64,000 nucleotides of DNA from contig CM059973.1 of NCBI GenBank assembly GCA_030490835.1, positions 54,254,008 through 54,318,007 of the forward strand, written 5' to 3'. Below, piece after piece: positions 1 to 8,843 of the stretch. A model generated the notes under the pieces. The model searched no databases. It saw nothing but the letters and a program-made list of their open reading frames with translations, and was not told where the DNA came from. This DNA is from Annona cherimola. Its lineage: Eukaryota; Streptophyta; Magnoliopsida; Magnoliales; Annonaceae. The first letter of the stretch is position 1. Each line of letters opens with the position of its first letter. Made by a program: the position numbers and the translations under genes.

Positions 1-284
1 TGGGAAAAAAATTGTAGGAAATTCTTTTTAAAAAATAAGATACTAATGTGAGAAGGTAATTATTATGATTAAAGAAAAATAAGGATAAAATAAAATAGAA
101 TAGTTGTATAAAAATGTGAAATAATGATTCAATGAAGAGAAATAATTTCTCTAATGCTAAACATACCCCATCCTTTCAAATTTTTGCAAAAAGGGCCTTC
201 CTTGGTTTTGATTTTCAACTAAATGGGTAAACAAAAGGCCTTGAAGTTGTTTTAGGATATTTTCAATCATCTATATTTGTAATT

Positions 285-590
285 AGGTCTGTATTTTTTC
301 TTTTTCAAAAAAGTTTTCAACTAAAACTTTTCAATGTAAAACTTTTGACTTTCCACGACTACCTCAGTTTTTATTATTTCTTCATATTTTTCTATACAAA
401 CTACATTACTTTTCAATCATTTCTGCAAAACTACCCATACAACTAACCTATCTATTTTAACTCTATTTTTTATTCTTTATTATTACTCTTATCCTAGCAT
501 ATCATTTTTTCTCATTTTAAAAACTTTTATACTAAAAAAATTTTCATTTAAAAAATTTATCACTTCCCAAAACATTTAGGTAAATGAAAA
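285..590. mobile_element. Decayed Tourist-like MITE
   Basis: This stretch shares its interior with the better preserved MITE at 39815-40085. The shared parts are a run around TCAATCATTTCTGCAAAACT, then CAACTAACCTATCTATTTTA, then ATC/ATTTT-rich DNA. The ends here are worn: the right end reads CTTCCCAAAACATTT where the other copy has ATTACCAAACACACCC. No target duplication can be recognised. Boundaries are approximate. Confidence 0.55.
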
Positions 591-602
591 ACAAAAAGAT
601 CT

Positions 603-830
603 TCGACAAATCTGATTAAAAAGCATAGAGCTACATATCAAATAATAGTTAATAAAGTCTTTTCTGAATAAATTGGATGTAAAATGGAAATTTACGTTGA
701 TGATATAATTATAAAAAGTACAAGTCAAGAAAAACACTTGATAAATTTGAAAAAAACTTCCAACAAACTGTTTTGGGTAAGGTAAATCATAGGGTTTATG
801 TTGCAAAAGTTTGATACAGAGAAGTAGTAT
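603..830 (+). pseudogene. Ty3/gypsy reverse transcriptase fragment
   Basis: Read in the frame of position 603, this gives a short reverse-transcriptase palm segment. RATYQ and VNKVFSE precede a YVDD box at 693-704, followed by IIIKSTSQEKHL. The order ATYQ..VN..F....G....YVDD..(I/V)KS is typical of plant Ty3/gypsy elements, especially the Tat lineage. An in-frame TAA lies just after VFSE, and the reading dissolves after about 780. Neither flank shows other pol domains or an LTR, so this is an orphan scrap. It could derive from the same lineage as the relic at 56209-57475. Confidence 0.7.
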
Positions 831-996
831 TTTGCAAAACGCAATTACGCTATTTATAAGGTCAATTTTTCGAGAAACCCGAATCATCCAAAGCAATATT
901 CTTCAGTTGTCCTTCATGGGCTATTCTAAGGAAAGGCCAAAAGAGCTTATTTTGGTTTAGCTTGCAAATTTGTAATTGCAGTAGTGAATTTTTTAA

Positions 997-1390
997 TAAT
1001 CTGCAAATATACCCACTTAGTTTGATCTAAATTGTAAATACACCTACATAGTTTTAAAAATTGTAAATGAACTCACATAGTTTAACCATAATTACAAATA
1101 ACTCTCACGTCATTACTACATCGTTATGGCATGGGGTTATTTGCAATTATGATTAAACTATCTGGGGGTTATTTACAAAAATTAAATATATCACTTAATT
1201 TTTGAAATTATAAATACACCCACATAGTTTGCATATTTTTGCAAATATACCTATCCCATGACGGTGTTATAACTGTGTAGCAATTATTTACAATTATGGT
1301 TAAACTATGTGGGGTTATTTATAATTCTAAAACTATGCAGATATATTTACAATTTTGATCAAACTAAGTGGGTATATTTACAAATTATCC
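997..1390. mobile_element. Foldback (long inverted-repeat) MITE-like element
   Basis: The arms at about 997-1112 and 1283-1388 are imperfect inverted copies. ATACCCACTTAGTTTGATC on the left matches the reverse complement of GATCAAACTAAGTGGGTAT on the right. TTTAACCATAATTAC likewise pairs with AATTATGGTTAAA. The centre repeats the same ACTATGTGGGGTTATTT theme, so nearly the whole 0.4 kb can fold on itself. It has no coding capacity. No clear target duplication was seen, so the class (foldback or MITE) is uncertain. Confidence 0.65.
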
Positions 1391-2229
1391 AATTTTTGGG
1401 TAATTAGTTCTAAACTTTGAATCTTTGTAGCTCTTCTTTTGCTAGAAATGAAGGCCATGTAGATTAAAAGTTTAGGGGTCTATTACAGTGTCGTATATCA
1501 ATGGGTAGAAGAAATTTTTGGATGTCCTCGGTTCAAGGTAAAAGAAATGTAAAAGATGAGAAAAAATTTGAAGAGGGTGTTTGAAGACAAAAAAGAGGAG
1601 ATGAGAATCATATGGACAAATTTAAATAAAAATAAATTTTACTTGTTTTAGAATACAAATGAATTTTGATTTTATTGATATTTTATTTTTTATTGAAGTA
1701 TACCTTAATTACTGAAGAAAATTGTACGTTTTCATACCTACAAAAAATAACTATAGTTATATCCCACAATTGGAAGAAAATCCTCATTAAAATAATATAA
1801 GAAAAGTTGCTTTTTATCTTTTTTTGCTAAAAGGAAACATAGTGCCACCAAAACATTTACCCACAACATATTATAACATAAAAGATTGGAACTTAGTTGG
1901 ATTAAAGTTAAAGCTTGTCAGAAAAATTTTATTATTCATTTAGCAACCTAAAAACTCTAAAATTGAATGAATACTTTTAGCAAAGTAAAATTTTGACATC
2001 ACTAAAAATAAAAATTTCTACAAAAGTAGATTTTAGCTACTTATTTATTCTATGTCAACAAAATTAAAAAATTTAAAATAATAGCTTGTCAATTTTAAAA
2101 ATCTTCAAAGATAAAAAATTGCATGAAAAATTAAATTTTAAAATTAAAATAATTAAAAATATAATCATCATAAAATACAAAAAGGAATGGACATAAAAAA
2201 GATTTGAGTCATGGATGTTAAAAAATGTC
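1391..2229. other. AT-rich intergenic DNA, nothing recognised
   Basis: Long A and T runs with no extended reading frame, no paired repeats and no recognisable element ends. It borders the target duplication of copia element 1. Confidence 0.6.
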
Positions 2230-2451
2230 AAAAGTGTTGGAAACATGTGGAAAATAAGCTAAGTCGATGTTTTGATGATTAACAAATCAATTTGAGTAAG
2301 TTATTGGTTACTAACATGTTTGTAAAAATGATTAAAGGATATACAAATGAAGAAAATGAAGCATGACAGGTTAAGTTGATTTCCAAGTCGACTCAGGCAT
2401 CGACTTAGGCCAAGTCGATCCCCAAGTCGACTCCAGCAGTGACTTCAAAAC

Positions 2452-2690
2452 GTCATTTTCGTCCAGCATTGAAATCGGGGAGCTAAGCTGCCGAAGTAGC
2501 AAACGAAGTCGACTCCGCATGCGACTTGGGTGAAGTCGCAGACCAAGTCGACTCCGGCATCGACTTCAAACATGATTTTCTGTCCAGAGTTGAAATTAGG
2601 GATAAGAGCTGCCGAAGTCGCAAACTAAGTTGACTCCGCATGCGACTTGGGTGAAGTCGCAGACCAAGTCGACTCCAGCATCGACTTCAG
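2452..2690 (+). repeat. 121-bp tandem duplication with GTCGAC motifs
   Basis: Two adjacent units of about 120 bp (about 2452-2571 and 2572-2690) each read through TTTTC.TCCAG..TTGAAAT, GCTGCCGAAGT, CGCATGCGACTTGGGTGAAG and GACCAAGTCGACTCC. The element-1 3' LTR (about 11709-11945) shares the arrangement. The units lie upstream of the TATA box, so they could carry enhancer-like sites; that role is inference. Confidence 0.75.
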
Positions 2691-3273
2691 GTTATCAGCA
2701 CACGTTTTGAAGAGCTAAGTCGTAGACCAAGTCGACCTGATGCTAGACTTGAGTGAAGTTGAAGGCCAAGTCGACTCAAACATTCGACTTAGGCCAAATG
2801 AAGATCAAATCAAGTCCGAAGCAAGCAAAGTTGCATGTATTCATCATGGAAGATCAAGATCACACATTTTGGACTTCTTTCATGTACTCCAAGATTCAAG
2901 GATTCAAATTTTACAAGTCACAGAGCTAAAGGACATCAAACTAAGATGATTATACTGAGTTCTAAGAGATATAAATCAAGGGAAGAACATTAATTTGAAG
3001 AAAATCAAGTGATCAAAGTCATCTCCAAGGATTTCAAGTTCATCAAGCAAGCACAGGAAGTGAAGCTGACTCCACTTCACCTGCGACTTGGATCAAGTCC
3101 AGGATCAAGTCGAAGTCGAAGTCGCACCCGAAGTCGACTCCATCTGCGACTTGGGCGAAGTTGCAACCAAAGTCGACTCCACCTGCGACTTGGGTCGCAA
3201 CGGTCAGAAATTTTTGAAAGTTGGCGCATTAAATGCGCCACCTACTTCCAAATGTTCGGATTTCCTCGCCATT

Positions 3274-3280
3274 TATATAA
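3274..3280 (+). promoter_or_regulatory. TATA box of the LTR promoter
   Basis: TATATAA lies within CCATTTATATAAGGCATTC. The same context is kept in the element-1 3' LTR (around 12570), in both element-2 LTRs on the minus strand (around 14495 and 25070), and with one change in the solo LTR (around 39243). Its place, about 1.04 kb into a 1.68-kb LTR, fits a U3/R boundary shortly downstream. Confidence 0.7.
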
Positions 3281-3913
3281 GGCATTCAATATGAACGTGG
3301 AGGGTTGCTGAAATTTCATTGATTGAGAATAACTCCAATTCCTAAGAGAATTAAGTTATCGAGCCAACATCTAGAAGAAGAACTTTGCTTTCAAACTGCC
3401 AAAAGCTGCTTGCTGAATCATTAAGACTATTTTACAGGTTCTTCTCTGCGCCAAATCTGCCTCTACACACCAGTAACGTGTAGAAACTTTCTTTTATTAT
3501 TTCTTGTTGTATTGAACTTGATTTAGTTTGGGTAACTAAGTTCAAGTGTAAGAAAAGTGGTGTGTGACTGGAGTGGAACTTGTCACCTACTTGTGCTGTG
3601 AATTGTATATGCCCCCTAGAGCTGGAATCTAGAAGAGAGCAGAGGTTCTAGTTGTATTCGCGGAATACATAGTGGAACCCAAGTCACAAAGAGTGTGAGC
3701 TTGGAAGAGTGGAGTATGGAAGGTTGCCCGAACCACTATAAATCTTGTCTATTGTTTTTCATTTCTGCTTTCATTATCTCATTGCTTTCCATTTGTCTTA
3801 TTAAAGGGGATTAAACTAAACCGGGGTAAAGTTTCTATTTAAGTTGAAAAATTTTAAATACCCAATTCACCCCTCCCCTCTTGGGTAATTGTCATCAACT
3901 CGGGACCAACAAG

Positions 3914-3925
3914 TGGTATCAGAGC
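3914..3925 (+). other. Primer-binding site, initiator tRNA-Met type
   Basis: TGGTATCAGAGC begins two bases after the 5' LTR end. It is the standard plant copia primer site, complementary to the 3' end of initiator tRNA-Met. Confidence 0.93.
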
Positions 3926-3959
3926 AGGTCTTTGAGTTTTACCAAAGAGATCTTTTGAT

Positions 3960-5822
3960 ATGACATCCTAATCTACTTCCGTTCCCACATTTGCCGAAAG
4001 CCAATCTTTTACTAGGCCACCATTGTTTGATGGGAACAATTTTGGCTATTGGAAGCTATATATGAAATAACTCATCATGGCTACAGATATGGACTCTTGG
4101 ATTGCAATCCAAGACGGTGTGACTTTGCCAATTGATAAAAGAGCTTCCAAATTGACCGATGAGGAAGCGAAAACTGTTAAGAGCAACGCTAAGGTTATGA
4201 ATTCTTTATTTTGTGCTCTTACAACCTCTGAATATGATAGAGTATCCTCTTGTTTGACCGCCAAAGAAATATGGGATACATTGACATCCATATATGAGGG
4301 TACTTCTCAAGTCCAAGGGACAAGGAGGAATATATTGATCGGAGAATTGAAAGGATTCAAAATGCTAGAAATAGAAAATATTTCTGAAATGTTTGCGAGA
4401 TTATCTAAAATTACTAATGAATTGAAAGGTCTTGGAAAAGCTATCTTCGAATCTGAACAGGTCATGAAGATCCTAAGAGCTTTACCGGAATCTTGGACTC
4501 CAAATATTACTGCAATAGAAGAAGCCAAGGATCTGAACACGTTGAAGTTAGAAGACCTCATTAGCTCATTAATGGCACATGAGTTAATCAAGAAAAGAAA
4601 TGAAGATCGCCACAAAGGAAAGAGAGAAATTGCACTAAAATTCACTCATAACTCGGATGAGTCTACCTCCTCATCTCACAACGATAATGAAGACATTGCT
4701 CTATTAACTCGTAAATTTTGAAAGTTCGTAAGGAAAGAAAAGAACTTCAAAGATCTCAAAGAGAGATCTTGAAAAGAGAAAAAGAAGGAGGTTACAAAGT
4801 GTTATAGATGCGGCAGTATAGGACATATGCAAGTTCAATGTCCTACACCGGAAGAAAGATCAAAGGATCATCATGAAAAAAAGGAAAGATATGAAAGCCG
4901 AAAATTCCAAAGGCCTAAGGGAAGAGGAATGTACGTGAATGAAGAAAACTTCATCAACAAGTAACTCCTCAACCGATGATTTTGAAGCAGCAAATTGCGC
5001 AAGAATATGCTGGATGACACAGATTGAGCATGAAAAAACTTTGAGCACAATGGAAGTTTTGGAAGAGCAAACCACCTCAACAAAATGCACAAGTAATGAA
5101 GAGGTAACTTCCAAATTTTGCTATTCTCAATCTACTCATTCTTCTATTCAAGAATGTCTTAAATGTGCTGAATTAGAGGAATTACAACATGCATATGATT
5201 CATTATATGAGGAAATCAAAAAACTAGGAAACAAGTTATCATTAAAGAGACAACGATGTAATTCCATTATTATTGTAAATGAAAAACTAGCAGAAAGAAC
5301 AACAAAACTGAAAGAAGAAAATGAACTGCTATTGAAAGAAGTAGAAAAATTAAAAAAGGAGAATGAATCCTTAAATGAATCATTAACTAAGTTCTCTAAT
5401 CTAGGAGAAAGTGTGAAAATATTTCTGAACATGACCTCTCAAAACAATAGAAGAGGTCTTGGATACTCCACATTTGAGCAAGGAGAAAGTAGCAAATCAA
5501 GTGTGCCAAAACTTTAGAAAAATCAAGCTAAAGCTGCACCTATTTACATACCCAAAGGAAAACAAGTTGTTTGGACTAGAAGGCCAACTTTTGAACCACT
5601 ACATATTTGGAGGTCTACTCCTATATTACCAATGGCTTGCAACTTTTGCAATAAGATGGGTCACAAAATTTATAAATGCAACTTTAAGAAACTGTATGAC
5701 CATGGTGCAAAATTAGTTTGGGTTCCAAGAAACACAAGATTTGGACTTTCAAGAATAGAACAATAAATATTAAATCAGTTTACTAACCCAAATGGACCCA
5801 TAAAATGGGTACCAAAGAGATA
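3960..5822 (+). pseudogene. gag: gag of copia element 1 (broken)
   Basis: Encodes the capsid/nucleocapsid part. The start ATG at 3960 is followed by a TAA at 3969 and another TAA at 4068; the element-2 copy has glutamine codons at both places. The readable capsid core (4077-4721) contains SLFCALTTSEYDRV, AKEIWDTL and YEGTSQV, as in copia-type UBN2 gag domains. A first CCHC knuckle (CX2CX4HX4C) lies at 4800-4841, outside the main frame because of a local frameshift. A lysine/glutamate-rich coiled coil follows (about 5160-5400), then a stop after SSVPKL, and a second CCHC knuckle at 5638-5679. Two knuckles separated by a coiled coil is an unusually long gag, as known for Sireviruses. Confidence 0.88.
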
Positions 5823-5830
5823 AGATTTAT

Positions 5831-6211
5831 TTGATCATTTTTCAGGTATGTTTCAAGGCAAAGGCAAGCAACGTTTGGTTCATGGATAGTGGTTGCTCAA
5901 GGCATATGACTGGAGAAAAAAGTTTATTTCATACACTCAAGTCTTGCAACGATAGAACTGTTGCCTTTGGAAACAACGAGAAATGTAAAATTAAAGGTAA
6001 AGGAAACATTTATAGTATTTCAAATGCATGTATGGAGGATGTGTTATTTGTTGAAGGACTCAAGCACAATCTAATGAGTATTAGCCAATTATGTGACAAA
6101 GGATACAAGGTTCTGTTTGAATTATCTATATGCAATGTATTTGATGGAGAACATATCATGTTTAGGAAAAAAGACATGGAAATGTATATTTGGTTTCACT
6201 TGATGAACTAG
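5831..6211 (+). pseudogene. Copia protease region, element 1
   Basis: Aspartic protease of the polyprotein. The catalytic DSG triad is at 5885-5893, within VWFMDSGCSRHMTG, the usual copia context, followed by GKGNIYS and LKHNLMSISQLCDKGY. The frame is open for about 126 codons and is then lost in a run of A before the pre-integrase region. The active-site triplet is intact here, whereas element 2 has DSS. Confidence 0.88.
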
Positions 6212-7354
6212 ATGGTTAATGTCTAATGGCCATTGACAATGATCTATGAGTTTGGCATAAGAGGCTTGGGCATATAAACATGACAAATATTAAGACCCTA
6301 TGGAAAAAGAATTTGGTAGATGTATTGCCGAAATTGAAATATGACAAAGATAAAATTTGTAAGGCATGTCAACTGTCAAAACAACCTAAAATGTCTTTCT
6401 CTACTAAAAAGAAGATTTCCACCACTAGGCCACTTGAATTGCTACACATGGATCTATATGGGTCATCCGACATTTTAACCATTGGTGGAAAGAAGTATAT
6501 GTTTGTAATAGTTGATGATTTTTCAAAATTCACATGGGTAATTCTCTTAGCTAGAAAAGATGAAACTTTCTCTATATTTGCAACTTTTGTAAAATTGATG
6601 CAAAATGAAAATAAAGTACTATTATGACCATTAGAAGTGTCATGGTGGTGAGTTTGAAAATAAATGATTCATAGAATTATGTAATGAAAAAGGAATTCAC
6701 CACACATTTTCTGCACCAAGAACTCCACAACAAAATGGAGTGGTTGAAAGGAAAAATAGAACCATACAAGAGATGACCAGAACAATGCTAAATGAGAGTA
6801 AATTATCCAAGAAATTTTGGGGTGAAGCTGTAAGTACAACTTGTCATGTGTTGAACCGAGTTACCATTAGAGCAATCTTGAAAAAGACCCCATATGAGCT
6901 GTGGAAAGGTAGAAAACTAAATATTTCATATTTTCATGCTTTTGGTTGTATATGTTATGTTTTGAACAATGAAAAAACCAACTTGGAAAAACTAGATGCT
7001 AAGAGTGATGAGGCAATATTCCTTGGTTACTCATCAAATAGCAAAGCATATAGAGTCTTCGATAAACAGAACCAAGTTGTAGAAGAGTCAATACATGTTG
7101 TTTTTGATGAATTTAATCCATGCTCCAAAAGAAAAGATGATTTAAGTGATGCAGATGATGTCACAAGTAACCTTGAAAAATTGCATGTGGAAAAACAAGA
7201 AGAATCCATGGAGGAAAGGGTAAGTGAAGGTAATAATTTCTATAAACCTCTAACTGATTTAAAGTTCAAAAATGCACATCCAATTGAGCAAGTTAAAGGT
7301 AATATTTATGAAGGTGTTAAGACTAGAAGGTCAAAACAAAATATTTGTGGATAA
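6212..7354 (+). pseudogene. Copia integrase, element 1 (frameshifted)
   Basis: The pre-integrase zinc-binding module has the HX3-5H part (VWHKRLGH) just after an in-frame TGA at 6247-6249, and CKACQ further on. The first catalytic Asp is at 6451-6453 (LLHMDLYG). The second Asp is lost: at about 6638-6641 one base is missing where element 2 reads SDHGGEF, and a TGA follows at about 6664. The Glu is at 6746-6748 in VVERKN. The C-terminal part (KTPYELWKGRK, AFGC, SDEAIFLGYSS) is open from 6740 to 7354. As it stands no full D,D-35-E enzyme can be made. Confidence 0.9.
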
Positions 7355-7426
7355 TACGCCTTTGTATCCAAAATTGAACCATCCACTATTGATCAAACTC
7401 TTGATGATGAAAACTGGATCATAGCA

Positions 7427-8407
7427 ATGCAAAAAGAATTAAATCAATTTGAAAGAAATCAAGTTTGGCATCTTGTTCCAAGACCAAAAGACTATATTGT
7501 CATTGGCACAAAATGGGTCTTTAGGAACAAAGTAGATGAAAGTGGACTTGTAGTGAGAAACAAAGCTAGATTTGTGGTAAAAGGATACTCACAAGAAGAA
7601 GGAATAAACTTTGAGGAATCCTATGCTCCAGTTGCTAGATTAGAAGCTATTCGCATTTTACTAGCCTTTGCATCTCACATGAACTTTAAGTTGTTTCAAA
7701 TGGATGCTAAAAGTGCATTTTTGAATGGGTATATAAATGAAGAGGTGTATGTTGAACAACCACTTGGATTTGAGGAGAAAGATCAATCTAAATTTGTATA
7801 CAAATTAACCAAAGCATTATATGGATTAAAACAAGCTCCAAGGGCTTGGTATGAAAGATTAAGCAAATCTTTGATTGATCATGACTTCCAAAAAGGAAAG
7901 GTAGACACCACTTTGTTTATCAAGTATAAAGAAAAAGATATCTTGATTATTCAAATTTATGTAGATGATATTATTTTTGGTGCTACTAATGAGATCCTTT
8001 GTCAAGAATTTTCTGAGCTTATGCAGAAGGAATTTGAAATGAGTATGATGGGGGAGCTAAACTTCTTCCTTGGACTACAAATTAAGCAACTAAGTGAAGG
8101 GATCTTCATAAACCAGTCCAAGTATATCAAAAAAATGTTAAAGAAGTTTGGCATGGACTTTAAAAATATACCTATTAGATGTGATAATACTAGTGCAATA
8201 TGTTTAACTAAAAACTCAGTATTGCATTCTAGGACCAAGCATATAGACCTAAGACATCATTTTATTAGAGAACATGTAGAAAATCATGATATTTGTTTGG
8301 AATATGTAAAAACAGAAGATCAAATTGCAGATATTTTTACCAAACCTCTAGCAAAAGAACCATTTTATAAAATTAGAAATGATATGGGGATGATTGAATT
8401 AACTTAG
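7427..8407 (+). pseudogene. Copia reverse transcriptase joined in frame to the end of RNase H, element 1
   Basis: An open frame of 326 codons. The reverse-transcriptase part has [50 protein letters not shown] and the YVDD box at 7958-7969. After [10 protein letters not shown] (about 8146-8156) it jumps straight to [13 protein letters not shown], the last third of RNase H, and ends [12 protein letters not shown]. Compared with element 2, about 0.5 kb is missing. That segment held the connection region and the RNase H residues in YSDADFA and AEAEY. The enzyme would have a polymerase domain but no working RNase H. A short shared motif (TTGRCATG) at both edges suggests a microhomology deletion. 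Confidence 0.92.
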
Positions 8408-8733
8408 AAAAGCACAAGCTGAGGGGGAGCACAGGTTCAGGGGGAGCAGCCCCCACCATTCTCAAAGGATTAACCCGCTCCATCTCTATTTTTTTGATCA
8501 ATTGACAAAAAGGGGGAGAAGAGATTAGGATTTGAGTAGTCTCAGTTTTAAATGCTTGTATGAATGGTTTTAACTTGTGATTTATTGGAAATGGAATATG
8601 TATGTTAAACTTCAAAATGCAAAAGACCAGTGATTATTCTAAAGATACCAAAACAAGATAAAATAGTATATTTTAAAGACATTGAAAGGTATACACTCAA
8701 ATCGGTTTTGTTAATCATCAAAAAGGGGGAGAT
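8408..8733 (+). other. 3' non-coding region with multiple polypurine tracts
   Basis: G-rich tracts occur at 8421-8430, 8438-8446 and 8506-8520. The last one, AAAAAGGGGGAGAT, at 8720-8733, abuts the 3' LTR and should be the plus-strand primer. Several copies of a GGGGGAG tract before the 3' LTR are a described feature of Sireviruses. The matching reversed tracts in element 2 lie at 15542-15850. Confidence 0.85.
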
Positions 8734-8843
8734 TGTTGTAAACATGTGGAAAATAATCCAAGTCGATGTTTTGATGATTAACAAATCAATTTAAGTTATT
8801 GGTTACTAACATGTTTGTGAAGATAATTAAAGGATATACAAAT

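Larger units (their letters stand above)
2235..3911 (+). repeat. 5' LTR of copia element 1
   Basis: A 1677-bp LTR bounded by TGTTGG and CCAACA. The left half (about 2370-2830) and the stretch 3060-3200 are packed with AAGTCGACTC and its inverse. A TATA box sits at 3274-3280. The right half, after about 3290, is ordinary leader-like sequence (R-U5). It matches the split 3' LTR (8734-8843 plus 11606-13207) closely by eye. Confidence 0.95.

Noticed and set aside
2740..3311. Open frames of 70-100 codons within the 5' LTR of element 1, and their twins near 12000, 14500, 15130, 25050 and 25400
   Set aside because: They arise from the GTCGAC-rich repeats and change frame between copies of the same LTR.
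4046..5432. Minus-strand frames of 70-110 codons over the gag of element 1
   Set aside because: Antisense shadows of the gag region, with no motif of their own.
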